Shown piece by piece: positions 1-8,732 of a DNA stretch of 64,000 nt. The stretch is from contig JAWWPG010000027.1 of NCBI GenBank assembly GCA_033850885.1, forward strand, positions 1-64,000. The letters run 5' to 3'. The notes beneath the pieces are model-generated. The model did no database searches. It was not told the origin of the DNA and saw only the letters and a list, made by a program, of their open reading frames with translations. Every line of letters starts with the position of its first letter. The first letter of the stretch is position 1. This DNA is from JAWWPG01 sp033850885. Lineage in GTDB: Bacteria > Actinomycetota > Actinomycetes > Propionibacteriales > Nocardioidaceae. The translations under genes and the position numbers were made by a program.

Positions 1-115
1 CTTGCGCTGTCTCTCGGGCGCGCTGGGCGGCGGCCTGTTCCCGGGCGTAGAGCAGACCGAAGGTGAAGCCGTTCTCCCCCGGCGTGATGCCCGCCTGGGC
101 GCCAAGCTCGCGCAT
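1..115 (-). CDS. Hypothetical protein, 5' part only (runs off the window)
   Basis: An open minus-strand frame starts at the ATG complementary to 113-115 and runs off the left edge. The 38 visible residues begin MRELGAQAGITPGENGFTFG and continue with an Ala/Arg/Glu-rich helix, so they look protein-like. The start lies 11 bp after the stop of the small frame at 127-282, which suggests a two-gene minus-strand unit divergent from pstC. I do not recognise the family. The rest of the gene is outside the window. Confidence 0.4.
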   Translation of the reverse strand, partial: MRELGAQAGITPGENGFTFGLLYAREQAAAQRARETAQ

Positions 116-126
116 GAGGTCGGCGG

Positions 127-282
127 CTACGACGCTGCCTGATGCTCACCGAGCGCGTCCTGGACGGCCGTATTGAAGGCGATCGCTGACTTCGCCGCCG
201 ACTCGTCGAGGAGCTCCGCGGCAGGGTGCTGGGAGCCGACGTATCGGACACCTGAAGTTCGCTGAATGTTCGCCGAGTTCAC
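127..282 (-). CDS. Small hypothetical protein (51 aa)
   Basis: A 51-codon frame from a GTG start has a GAGAG stretch close upstream. The C-terminal half is acidic and amphipathic (AAELLDESAAKSAIAFNTAV...) and reads like real helix-forming protein. It is followed within 11 bp by the next minus-strand start. Its 5' end overlaps the GTTC repeats placed upstream of pstC, so either this start or those repeats may be wrongly assigned. No family is recognised, and chance coding is possible at this length and GC content. Confidence 0.3.
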   Translation of the reverse strand: MNSANIQRTSGVRYVGSQHPAAELLDESAAKSAIAFNTAVQDALGEHQAAS

Positions 283-287
283 CTCTC
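257..287 (+). promoter_or_regulatory. GTTC direct repeats resembling PHO boxes upstream of pstC
   Basis: Three GTTC(G/A)C words begin at 257, 268 and 277 (GTTCGCT, GTTCGCC, GTTCACC). The first two are 11 bp apart, the repeat pitch of actinobacterial PhoP PHO boxes (GTTCACC-type units). The third is out of pitch by 2 bp. They lie about 90 bp before pstC. The match is by eye only and they overlap the start of a possible small minus-strand gene. Confidence 0.35.
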
Positions 288-371
288 GGCGATCGCGACG
301 GCACATAGCCTCGCAGGTGGCGGAGTCGCCAGTGCGCCTCCGTCTAGACGCGAGGAAGGGGTCACCAGCAC

Positions 372-1400
372 GTGGAGACCGATCCGTCGGGCGTGATCCC
401 CCCGGTCACCGGCATCGACCGGCATCCCGTGACCCCGAGGCCGATCCGTTCCACGCGCGGGCGGGGCGATCTGGTGTTCCGGGGAGTCGTTCGCTGTACC
501 GGGGGCGTAGTACTGGCCATCACCGGCGGCATCGGGCTGTTCCTCGGCTGGAAAGCCGTCCCCGTGTTCAGGACCCTGGGCTTGTCCTTCTTCACGACGA
601 GCGACTGGAACCCCGACACCGGCCACCTCGGAATAGCGGCTGTGCTGATCGGTACCTTCGAGTGCGCTGCCGTCGCCATCATGGTCGCCTTCCCACTGGC
701 GCTCGGTCTGGCCCTCTACATCAGTGAGTACGCCCCCGCCGGGTTGAAGCGCGTCATGATCAGCCTCGTCGACCTGATGGCGGCGATCCCCAGCGTGGTT
801 TACGGCCTCTGGGGCGTCTTCTTCCTGATGCCACGCGCGCTGTTCTTCTCGCACTGGCTGGCCCAGAACGCCAGCTTTATCCCGGTGTTCCAGGTCAAGA
901 CGAATGCGAACGCCCCGAACTGGGAGCAGGGGACGTACACCTCCTCACTTTTCATTGCCGGACTGGTCGTATCCCTCATGGTGCTGCCGATGGCCTGCTC
1001 GGTCATGCGTGAGGTGTTCTCGCTCTGTCCCCCCGGGGAGAAGGAAGCTGCCCTCGCCCTCGGGTCGACCAAGTGGGGGATGATCCAGATGGTGCTGCTG
1101 CCTTTCGGCAAGGGCGGCATCATTGGCGGCACCATGCTTGGCCTCGGCCGGGCTCTCGGCGAAACTATCGCTGCGCTGATGATCTTGGCGCTCGCTTTCG
1201 ATATCAAGATCCGGATCCTCGAGCTCGGCGGCAGCACGACGTCCGTACTGATCGCATCTCGATTCGGTGACTCCACGCCGTTCCAGCTGAGCGCCCTGAT
1301 GGCCGCTGGACTCGTCCTGTTCCTGATCACATTGGTGGTCAACACGCTCGCTTCGGTGGTCGTGGGCCGCTCCCGAAGCGGCGCAAGCAGCGGGATCTGA
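372..1400 (+). CDS. pstC: Phosphate ABC transporter permease PstC
   Basis: A 342-aa integral membrane permease of the high-affinity phosphate importer. It pairs with PstA to form the channel energised by PstB. After a hydrophilic N-terminus the protein has about six membrane segments. The cytoplasmic coupling loop carries the classic EAA motif around residues 219-260 (EKEAALALGSTKWG, then GRALGET), as in PstC and not in generic permeases. The GTG start at 372 follows a GAGGAAGG stretch at rather long spacing, so a later GTG is possible. It is first in a six-gene unit, 4 bp before pstA. GTTC repeats upstream hint at phosphate control. Confidence 0.93.
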   Translation: METDPSGVIPPVTGIDRHPVTPRPIRSTRGRGDLVFRGVVRCTGGVVLAITGGIGLFLGWKAVPVFRTLGLSFFTTSDWNPDTGHLGIAAVLIGTFECAAVAIMVAFPLALGLALYISEYAPAGLKRVMISLVDLMAAIPSVVYGLWGVFFLMPRALFFSHWLAQNASFIPVFQVKTNANAPNWEQGTYTSSLFIAGLVVSLMVLPMACSVMREVFSLCPPGEKEAALALGSTKWGMIQMVLLPFGKGGIIGGTMLGLGRALGETIAALMILALAFDIKIRILELGGSTTSVLIASRFGDSTPFQLSALMAAGLVLFLITLVVNTLASVVVGRSRSGASSGI

Positions 1401-1404
1401 GCCG

Positions 1405-2493
1405 ATGAGCACCCTCACCGAGTCCGACACGAACATCGCGGTCGAGGCGGACCTCCCGCGCCCGATCCGACAGCGCGGGACCGACGACCGCACTTCTGCC
1501 ATCGGGTCCGCGGCGGCGGGGCTTGCTCTCGGCTGGCTGATCGACACCCGGCTCATCACGGCAACCGGCTGGCTTCCATTCGTTCTCGCCAGCTACGCGT
1601 GCGGCATGCTCACCTACGCCGCTGTCACCTACGTTGGCAACTCGCTCACGGAGGTCAAGGATCGCATCGCGGGCGCCCTCATCCGCACGGCCGCCCTCAT
1701 CGTCATGTTCGTGCTAGCGCTGATCCTCGGTTACACGTTCTGGGAAGGACACAGCGCGCTCTCACACGTGAACTTCTTCTCGAGCGACCTGAGCCGGGCG
1801 GGTCCGCTGGACCCGCTCACCAGGGGCGGGGTGATCCATGCGATCGCCGGCACCCTCTTCATGATCACGCTGGCGGTGATCCTGACCGTTCCCCTCGGCA
1901 TCGGCTGCGCCATCTACCTGACCGAGGTCGGAGGCCGGGGGTCCAGGCTGGTCCGTACGGTCGTCGAGTCGATGACGGCACTGCCCTCGATCGTCGCCGG
2001 CCTGTTCATCCTCGTCACCGTGATCCTGTTCCTCGGCCTGCCCCGGTCGGGTCTGGCCGCGGCGCTGGCTATCAGCGTGATGATGCTGCCGATCATCGCC
2101 CGTGCGTCGGAGGTCGTGCTCCGCGTCGTCCCGAACGGCCTGCGCGAGGCGAGCCTCGCTCTCGGAGCGTCCCAGTGGCAGACCGTGCGGCGGGTGGTAC
2201 TGCCGACGGCTCGCCCGGGGCTGACGACGGCAGTCATCCTGGGCACCGCGCGCGGGCTGGGGGAGACCTCACCGGTCCTCCTGACGGCGGGGTACACGAC
2301 ATATCTCAACCTCAACCCGACGCAGGGTCCCATGGTATCCCTACCCCTCCTCACGTTCTCGTTGTCCCGCAGCCCCGAGAAGGTCGACATCATGCGGTCC
2401 TTCGGGGCTGCATCGGTCCTGCTCGTCCTTGTCCTTGTCCTATTCGCAGTGGCGCGGGCCGTCGTGGCCCGCAGTAGAGGCAGCCGTCGATGA
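1405..2493 (+). CDS. pstA: Phosphate ABC transporter permease PstA
   Basis: The second channel subunit of the phosphate importer, 362 aa. The first 50 or so residues are a polar extension followed by extra hydrophobic helices. The permease core then follows, with its EAA loop (REASLALGASQWQ ... GTARGLGET, about residues 246-292) that docks on the ATPase. The length is greater than typical PstA (about 280-300 aa) because of the N-terminal helices. The start lies 4 bp after the pstC stop. Its end overlaps the next start by 4 bp, indicating translational coupling. Confidence 0.93.
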   Translation: MSTLTESDTNIAVEADLPRPIRQRGTDDRTSAIGSAAAGLALGWLIDTRLITATGWLPFVLASYACGMLTYAAVTYVGNSLTEVKDRIAGALIRTAALIVMFVLALILGYTFWEGHSALSHVNFFSSDLSRAGPLDPLTRGGVIHAIAGTLFMITLAVILTVPLGIGCAIYLTEVGGRGSRLVRTVVESMTALPSIVAGLFILVTVILFLGLPRSGLAAALAISVMMLPIIARASEVVLRVVPNGLREASLALGASQWQTVRRVVLPTARPGLTTAVILGTARGLGETSPVLLTAGYTTYLNLNPTQGPMVSLPLLTFSLSRSPEKVDIMRSFGAASVLLVLVLVLFAVARAVVARSRGSRR

Positions 2494-4163
2494 GCCGGAA
2501 CCGCATCAGAGCCCTGGCCGCAGCCGTTGGATGTGTGCTGCTCTCCCTGGTACCCGGAGCGACTCCTTCTGCTTCGGCTAGCGGGCCCTACGAGCTGATC
2601 GAGGGGACGGGCTCCACGTGGAGTCAGAATGCATTGAACCAGTGGATCGCCGACGTCGCCGCCAACGGCATTCCTGTCGCCTATGGCGGCGGCGGCTCGT
2701 CCAAGGGTCGTTCGGACTTCGGAAACAACACGGTCGACTTCGCCGTCACTGAGATTCCCTTCCAGGGAAGAGACCCGCGCACCGGTCAGTCCGACAGCGC
2801 GAACGGGCGGCCGTTCGCCTACATGCCGGTCGTCGCCGGCGGCACCTCGTTCATGTACCACATCGAGATCGGCGGCAAGCTCTTCACTGGGCTGCGGCTT
2901 TCCGGCGAGACGATCTCCAAGATCTTCACCGGACACATCACCAACTGGGACGACCCCGAGATCACCGCGGACAACAACGGCTTCAAGCTCCCTTCAACCA
3001 AGATCATCCCGGTCATCCGCTCCGACGGCTCCGGAACTACTGCCCAGTTCACCGCGTGGATGGACAACCAGTATCCGTCGTTGTGGCGTCCCTTCTGCCA
3101 ATGCAAGGGACTGACGTCGTACTACCCGATCAAGGACGGTTTCGTCGCCAAAGACGGTTCGGTCGGGGTGGCCGGCCACATCGCGGCCAGCTACGGCAAC
3201 GGCACCATCGGGTACGTCGAATACTCCTACGCCCTGAACGACAACTATCCCGTCGCAAAGGTGTTGAACAAGGCCGGTTACTACACTCTGCCGACGGCGT
3301 ACAACGTCGCCGTCGCGTTGACCCAGGCCCAGATCAACCACGACACGCACTCGCAGCTCTACCTCACGCAGATCCTGACGGGTGTCTACAACGACCGGGA
3401 CCCGCGAACCTACCCGTTGTCCTCGTACTCCTACATGATCGTCCCGACCGGCAAGAACGACCCCCGGATGAACCCCGCCAAGGCGAACACCCTGGGCGAC
3501 TTCGCCTACTACTTCCTGTGTAACGGGCAACGCGAGGCGGCGCCGCTCGGGTACTCCCCGCTCCCCCTGAACCTGGTCAAGGCGGGGTTCGCACAGATCG
3601 CGCGCGTCCCCGGCGCGGCGAGCCCCGGGCACAACCCGACTACGTGCAACAACCCGACGTTCGACCCCAAGAACCCCGACAAGAACAAGCTCGCCGAGAT
3701 CGCCCCGCTGCCGGCCCCCTGTGACAAGCAGGGCGCAGGGCCTTGCGGGGTAGCCCTACCGCCGAGCGGTGGCGGGGGCGGCGGCGGGACCGGGGGTGGG
3801 GGCACCGGAAGCGGTCCCGGAAGTGGCGTCGGAAGCGGAGGCGGCACGGGCAGTGGGTCCGGCGCGAGTGGCGGAGGCGGTTCGCCGACGTCCGGTAGCA
3901 GTACCGTCCCGGCCGGGAGTCCGCTCCCCGGGTCCGGTGGCGCCCCTGCTGGCGCGACGTTGCCGGGGCGCAGCAGCTCCACCCAGGGCTCGACCAGCAC
4001 CGGCACCGTCCAGTACTACGGCACACCCACGACCATGAGCGCGTATGGCGACAGCAACGAGAGCACGTTGCGCAGGCTCGTCATCGTCGAGCTCCTCGCC
4101 TTCATCGTGATCCCCCCGCTGCTCCTCAAGATGTGGCGCACACGTAGCGCCAAGCGCCCATGA
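2490..4163 (+). CDS. PstS-like phosphate-binding protein with C-terminal membrane anchor
   Basis: A 557-aa extracytoplasmic substrate-binding protein. Residues 1-31 are a Sec signal peptide. The PBP-like domain (about 33-385) has phosphate-pocket motifs: GTGSTW near the start, GGGGSS followed by DFAVTEIPF, and RSDGSGTTAQF, the PstS signature that contacts phosphate. After the domain come about 90 residues of Gly/Ser/Pro linker and one transmembrane helix (about 530-548) with a basic tail. Ordinary actinobacterial PstS is lipid-anchored at the N-terminus. Here no lipobox is seen and the anchor is C-terminal. It overlaps pstA and the next gene by 4 bp each. A second, free PstS lies at 8774-9736. 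Confidence 0.85.
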   Translation: MSRNRIRALAAAVGCVLLSLVPGATPSASASGPYELIEGTGSTWSQNALNQWIADVAANGIPVAYGGGGSSKGRSDFGNNTVDFAVTEIPFQGRDPRTGQSDSANGRPFAYMPVVAGGTSFMYHIEIGGKLFTGLRLSGETISKIFTGHITNWDDPEITADNNGFKLPSTKIIPVIRSDGSGTTAQFTAWMDNQYPSLWRPFCQCKGLTSYYPIKDGFVAKDGSVGVAGHIAASYGNGTIGYVEYSYALNDNYPVAKVLNKAGYYTLPTAYNVAVALTQAQINHDTHSQLYLTQILTGVYNDRDPRTYPLSSYSYMIVPTGKNDPRMNPAKANTLGDFAYYFLCNGQREAAPLGYSPLPLNLVKAGFAQIARVPGAASPGHNPTTCNNPTFDPKNPDKNKLAEIAPLPAPCDKQGAGPCGVALPPSGGGGGGGTGGGGTGSGPGSGVGSGGGTGSGSGASGGGGSPTSGSSTVPAGSPLPGSGGAPAGATLPGRSSSTQGSTSTGTVQYYGTPTTMSAYGDSNESTLRRLVIVELLAFIVIPPLLLKMWRTRSAKRP

Positions 4164-5110
4164 CGCCAACCTCTGCCTCGACACAGGCGCCGGCGCCGCC
4201 CGCCGCGGCGAGCGGAGGTCCCGCCACCCCTTCGCCGCGGGCCCTCCCCAGACCGGTGAGGCCGATGACGAGGACGCCGGGTGCCGTATCCACGGCACGC
4301 ATGCTCTCCTGGTTCTTCGCAGTCCTGTCGGGTTTCGCGCTCTTCTTCGTGGCGTTCCTGATGGTCCTCAGCCCGCTGCAGGAGTCACGCGCCCAGGCCG
4401 TGCTCTACACCCAGTTTCGCTCCGAGCTCGCGGCGGCCACGGCGCCGTTCGGGGTGACGCCAATCCCGCCCGGATCGCCGGTCGCCGTGATCGACATCCA
4501 GGCGCTCGGGATCCGGCAGGTCGTCGTCGAGGGTACGTCCGGTGAGGACCTGCGCAGCGGACCAGGTCACCTTCGTGTCACCGCGTTTCCGGGTCAGGCG
4601 GGGACATCGGTGATCTTCGGTCGGAGTACGACGTACGGCGGACCGTTCCGCGACCTGCCGAAACTGCACCGGGGCGACCCTATCCAGGTGACCACCGGGC
4701 AAGGAGTCTTCACCTACCAGGTGGAGGACGTAAGGCGGAGCGGTGACCCGCAGCCGCCGGCTCTGCGGGCCGACCAGTCGCGTCTTCTCCTCGTCACGAC
4801 CGACAGCTCGACGCTGGGCGCCCTGAGCACCGTCTACATCGACGCCCTGCTCGTGGGCACACCGGCAGTGACGCCGCCACGTCAGGCGGTGTTGGTGCCG
4901 GACTATGAGAACGAGATGGCCTCCGACCCCTCTGCGCTGCTGCCGCTCGCCCTTTGGCTGTTCGCCCTGGTCGCGACCGGCGTCTTTGCCGCTTGGGGGG
5001 TCGTTCGCTGGGGCAGCGGCCAAACCTGGCTTGTGGTGATCCCCGTTCTGTTGGCGGTCCTGTGGGGCGCCTCGGACAATGCGGCGATGTTGTTGCCGAA
5101 CTTGATGTGA
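4160..5110 (+). CDS. Sortase-fold membrane protein lacking the catalytic residues
   Basis: 316 aa. Layout: Pro-rich cytoplasmic N-terminus, one membrane helix (about 48-70), an extracellular sortase-like beta-barrel (about 100-235), then two C-terminal membrane helices (about 258-282 and 288-304). The barrel matches class E-like sortases closely (GPGH, then TTYGGPFRDLPKL, then GDPIQVTTGQGVFTYQV). The catalytic His of the usual AGHR motif is replaced: FGRS at 153-156. The catalytic Cys of LVTC is Thr in LVTT (211-214). No matching Arg is seen in the last strand. It is therefore probably a structural or binding protein and not a transpeptidase. It overlaps the PstS-like gene by 4 bp. Confidence 0.75.
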   Translation: MTPTSASTQAPAPPAAASGGPATPSPRALPRPVRPMTRTPGAVSTARMLSWFFAVLSGFALFFVAFLMVLSPLQESRAQAVLYTQFRSELAAATAPFGVTPIPPGSPVAVIDIQALGIRQVVVEGTSGEDLRSGPGHLRVTAFPGQAGTSVIFGRSTTYGGPFRDLPKLHRGDPIQVTTGQGVFTYQVEDVRRSGDPQPPALRADQSRLLLVTTDSSTLGALSTVYIDALLVGTPAVTPPRQAVLVPDYENEMASDPSALLPLALWLFALVATGVFAAWGVVRWGSGQTWLVVIPVLLAVLWGASDNAAMLLPNLM

Positions 5111-5120
5111 TGGGAGAGTG

Positions 5121-7799
5121 ATGAGACCGCCTTCTGCGCGTCGTAGCGCCCTTGGACCTTCGAGGAGGTCCCGGACCCGGCGGTATGTCACGGCGCTGCT
5201 GACCCTGACGGGCCTGGCCGCGATGACCGGTGCGCTCTCACCGGGCGTTCAGGCGAGCCCGGTGATGCAGACGGGCGGCACCGAGGTGCGAGGTACAGCC
5301 GGCGCCGGCCTCGCTCGGTCGGCCGCGGCGGCCGGCTCGGGCTCAAGTGTCACCCAGACCAACACCTGGATGGACAGCAACGGGACGTCGCGAAGCGGCA
5401 CCGTCACGGTGTCCCAGACAAGTGGTCTGTCGACACGTCAGGTTGTCAACATCTCCTGGAGCGGCTTCCTCCCGACGGTCAACTCGCAAGGCGCAGACAG
5501 CGTCCACCAAGCGCCGCAGACGCCGAGAGCCTCGGGCTACCCCGTCGTGCTGATGGAGTGTCAGGGCAGCGACGCGGCCAAGATGACCCCCAACGACTGT
5601 GCGATGACGGGGCCGCACCGGTTCTACCAGTACGCGGTCTACGACGCCAACGAGACCGATGCGGTGCACAAGTCGTCGATCGTGGACTCGCGACCCTTCA
5701 CGGAGACCAGCGGCAAGGTTGACAGCGCTCCCACCGGCCAGCTAGTGACATTGCCGAGTGACTTCAACGACTCCAACGTCATCGGAACCAACTGGTATGC
5801 CACGTGGACCAACCCGGACGGAACCCACAACGACGCGCGCTTCGAGGTGCGCTCGGTGCAGGAAGCCCCTCAGAGCCTCGGCTGCGGCGACCCGAAGACC
5901 CGGTCCCACGGCGCCTGCTCGATCGTCGTCGTACCTGTCCGTCCCCTGCCGTGCGTAGACGCGAGCTCATGTCCTCCGCCCAACAGCTACCTGGGGTTGA
6001 GCGCGGACTACAACGAGTGGCAGAGCGCGTCGAACTGGCGCAACAAGTTCGTCTTCCCCGTCTCGTTCAAGCCGTTCCCGACCGTCTGCGAGCTCGACCA
6101 CCGCATCGCCGTGCCCACCCAGGGTTCGGAGATGCTCGACCAGGCCATGCTCTCGTGGCTCCCAAAGTTCTGTACGTCGAGCAACCTCTTCAAGCTGGGC
6201 TTCACCCGGGTGAATGACTCGACAGCCCGGAATAACCTCGACTTCCAGATCGCCGGTCAGTACACAACAAACCTGGCCTTCACCACCCAACCCGCGCTCT
6301 CCATCCGCGGCAGACCGGTGGTCAACTCGCCTGTGGCCGTCACAGGGTTCGCCGTTGCCGTGCAACTGGACGGCGCCGACTTCGAACAGGTGAGCCAGGT
6401 CAATCTCAATGCGCGACTCCTGGCGAAGCTGATCACGGAGTCCTACAACGCCCCTCCCGACCCCAACGTGAAGAACAACCCGGAGGGGCTGTTCCAGGAT
6501 CCGGAGTTCGCCAAGCTGAACCCCGGCCTGGTGCAGAAGCTGCCTCCCGATGTGAAGATCCGCAACCCGATCCTGGTCCAGGGCTCACCCGACCTGGTGT
6601 ACGAGGTCACCCGCTACATCGCCTCCGACAAGACAGCGGTGGCCTGGCTGAAGGGCACGCCCGACCCCTGGGGGATGAAGGTCAATCCGTACTACCAGGG
6701 AGACAAGTGGCAGATCCCGACCTCGACGTTCGGCGAGCAGGACCCCTACATCTGGAAGGCCGACACCCGGCCCTGCCCGGAGAAGCCGGTGATGGAGCAG
6801 GTCGCTCAGTTCGTCTACGACCTATCCTCGGTCGCTGACGCCATGATCAACCGACAGCCGCAGGACTACAGCCTCTGCAAGGTCGTCGGCCAAAGCGGTA
6901 CCGACTACGCATGGGCACACTCCGATCGACAGCTGCTGGGGTCGCGAGCCATGCTCGCGATCATGGACATCCCCTCCGCCGATGCGTACCAGTTCCCAAT
7001 GGCGGCACTTGAGAACCACGCGGGCAAGTTCGTCACCCCGACCGACACCTCGCTCACGTCGGCTCTCCAAGCTGCGACGCTCGACCACACCACCGGCACG
7101 TTGTCGGCGAACCTGCAAAGCAACTCTCCCACCGCCTACCCCGGGTTGATGCCCGTCTATGCCGCGGCGCCGACCTATGGGCTCACGAAGGCACAAGCAC
7201 ACGATTTCGCCTTGATGATGACCTGGCTGTCCACCTCGGGACAGGTCCACGGTGACGCCGCCGGTCAGCTGCCGGCCGGGTATCTCGCGATGCCGCAGAA
7301 CCTCAGGGCGCAGGCGGCGGCCGCGGCCAAACACGTCCGGGCGCAGGACTGCTTCGGGGCGCTCAAGGGCGACAACCCCTGCTCGCCAAGTCCACCGTCG
7401 CCGCCTCCCAGGACACCGCCACGTCCACCGACGCGTTCCCCGCACTCGACGGGGACGCCCACGTTCCCGGTGACCCCGACACATCCCTACACTCCGCCGC
7501 CGGGATCGGTGCCCGGAGCTGGCACCGTGCCATCCAGCAGCGTCCCCACAAGCCCGATCTCGACGCCGACCACGCCCACGCCATCCACGCAGCCGGCCGC
7601 ATTCACATCCACTCAGGAGTCAGCCCTGGCGGCTCACTTGCTTCCCGTCCTCCTCGTCATCGGTCTGATCGGTCTGCTGGCTGCGCCGCTCCTGGTCGTC
7701 GCGAGTCGCCCCGGCGGCGTGGCTTCGCTCCGACGCGGTTGGCGCGCGTGGCGCAAGAAGAGGTTCGGGAAGAGGCCGCCGCCCGGGACATCCTCCTGA
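5121..7799 (+). CDS. Large secreted, C-terminally anchored protein of unknown function
   Basis: 892 aa from ATG 5121, with GGGAG just upstream (a GTG at 5118 is also possible). An Arg-rich N-terminus and signal sequence (about 20-47) are followed by a roughly 700-residue extracellular region with no motif I recognise. That region has scattered Cys residues that could pair (for example near ECQGSD, NDCAM, LGCGD, HGACS). A Pro/Thr/Ser wall-spanning stretch (about 755-835) precedes a membrane helix (about 845-870) and a strongly basic tail. It shares the N-out, C-anchored plan of the PstS-like neighbour. Co-transcription with pst genes suggests a cell-surface accessory to that transporter, which is an inference. 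Confidence 0.7.
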   Translation: MRPPSARRSALGPSRRSRTRRYVTALLTLTGLAAMTGALSPGVQASPVMQTGGTEVRGTAGAGLARSAAAAGSGSSVTQTNTWMDSNGTSRSGTVTVSQTSGLSTRQVVNISWSGFLPTVNSQGADSVHQAPQTPRASGYPVVLMECQGSDAAKMTPNDCAMTGPHRFYQYAVYDANETDAVHKSSIVDSRPFTETSGKVDSAPTGQLVTLPSDFNDSNVIGTNWYATWTNPDGTHNDARFEVRSVQEAPQSLGCGDPKTRSHGACSIVVVPVRPLPCVDASSCPPPNSYLGLSADYNEWQSASNWRNKFVFPVSFKPFPTVCELDHRIAVPTQGSEMLDQAMLSWLPKFCTSSNLFKLGFTRVNDSTARNNLDFQIAGQYTTNLAFTTQPALSIRGRPVVNSPVAVTGFAVAVQLDGADFEQVSQVNLNARLLAKLITESYNAPPDPNVKNNPEGLFQDPEFAKLNPGLVQKLPPDVKIRNPILVQGSPDLVYEVTRYIASDKTAVAWLKGTPDPWGMKVNPYYQGDKWQIPTSTFGEQDPYIWKADTRPCPEKPVMEQVAQFVYDLSSVADAMINRQPQDYSLCKVVGQSGTDYAWAHSDRQLLGSRAMLAIMDIPSADAYQFPMAALENHAGKFVTPTDTSLTSALQAATLDHTTGTLSANLQSNSPTAYPGLMPVYAAAPTYGLTKAQAHDFALMMTWLSTSGQVHGDAAGQLPAGYLAMPQNLRAQAAAAAKHVRAQDCFGALKGDNPCSPSPPSPPPRTPPRPPTRSPHSTGTPTFPVTPTHPYTPPPGSVPGAGTVPSSSVPTSPISTPTTPTPSTQPAAFTSTQESALAAHLLPVLLVIGLIGLLAAPLLVVASRPGGVASLRRGWRAWRKKRFGKRPPPGTSS

Positions 7800-8587
7800 C
7801 GCCGCGGAGAGGCGCCGCAGCCCCACCGGCGCTGGCGGCCCTGGGCATCGGCGCCTTGCTCGGCGCAGTCGGCCTCACGACATGGGAGCTCGGGGGACCC
7901 GCGACCGGTTTTGCGGCCACGGCAACGGTAGGCGCACCTCCGGCCTCCGGCGCCGCCGTACCAGCTCGGCTATCGCAAGAGCCCGACCGCGGAGTTAAGG
8001 GCGTTCGCTCCGTGGTCGAGCCCCAGGCCCGCGACTATGCCGGATGGGCGGCCGCCATGGCGTCCAGAACCGGCGTACCCGCCCGGGCACTGGAGGCGTA
8101 CGCGGCAGCGAGTGAACGCCTCGGTGAAGAGTCCCCGGGGTGTCATCTGGACTGGACGACCCTCGCGGGGATCGGGTATGTCGAATCGCGCAACGGGGAT
8201 GCCGGAGGGGGCCTGAGACCCACGGGGGAGCCGCGGGAGGCCATTTTCGGCGTCGCGCTTGACGGCATTCGAGGGGCAGTCGACCAGGGAAAAGCCGAGC
8301 CGAGCCGACTCGACGGACAACCAGGCGTCGACCGGGCCATCGGACCGCTGCAGTTCCTTCCGTCGACCTGGCGGGTATGGGGGACGGACGCGGACGGCGA
8401 CGGCGAGGGCGATCCGCAGGACATCGACGACGCAGCGCTGGCAGCCGGCCGCTACCTTTGCGCATCGGGAGACCTGGGTACGGCACAGGCGTGGACCGCA
8501 GCGGTGTTCTCGTACAACCACTCGGCGAAGTATGTGCGATCCGTGTACGACGTCGCAGAACAGATCGCGACAGCCTCCGAGGCCTAA
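7739..8587 (+). CDS. Membrane-anchored lytic transglycosylase (SLT/MltB-like)
   Basis: 282 aa from a TTG start that overlaps the previous gene by 60 bp in another frame; a GTG at 7748 is also possible. A membrane helix lies at about residues 30-52. The extracellular C-terminal domain has soluble lytic transglycosylase motifs: LAGIGYVESRNG with the catalytic Glu, AIGPLQFLPSTW, DPQDIDDAALAAGRYLC and AVFSYNHSAKYV. It would cleave peptidoglycan between MurNAc and GlcNAc. As last gene of the pst-type unit it could open the wall around the large surface protein. Its domain assignment is firm, its link to transport is inferred. Confidence 0.8.
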   Translation: MARVAQEEVREEAAARDILLTPRRGAAAPPALAALGIGALLGAVGLTTWELGGPATGFAATATVGAPPASGAAVPARLSQEPDRGVKGVRSVVEPQARDYAGWAAAMASRTGVPARALEAYAAASERLGEESPGCHLDWTTLAGIGYVESRNGDAGGGLRPTGEPREAIFGVALDGIRGAVDQGKAEPSRLDGQPGVDRAIGPLQFLPSTWRVWGTDADGDGEGDPQDIDDAALAAGRYLCASGDLGTAQAWTAAVFSYNHSAKYVRSVYDVAEQIATASEA

Positions 8588-8677
8588 GGCCTGAACTATT
8601 CGACAGCATCCGAGGTCGAGGCCCGAATATCAGTGGAGTGAGAAGGGCGGCCGAACCAATGAAAGGCGCACGCGCAA

Positions 8678-8720
8678 TGGGCCTCGGTGGCTGTGGATGG
8701 GTTCCACGCACCGAGGCCCA
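8678..8720. terminator. Long hairpin between convergent genes (first of two)
   Basis: Perfect 12-bp arms TGGGCCTCGGTG (8678-8689) and CACCGAGGCCCA (8709-8720) with a 19-nt loop. It lies between the convergent transglycosylase and pstS2 genes, where a bidirectional terminator is expected. There is no clear T-tract, as is common in high-GC actinobacteria. Confidence 0.55.
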
Positions 8721-8732
8721 CTGCGGTGGAGA

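Noticed and set aside
4160..5110. Active housekeeping sortase
   Set aside because: The His and Cys positions are substituted, so transpeptidase activity is not supported.
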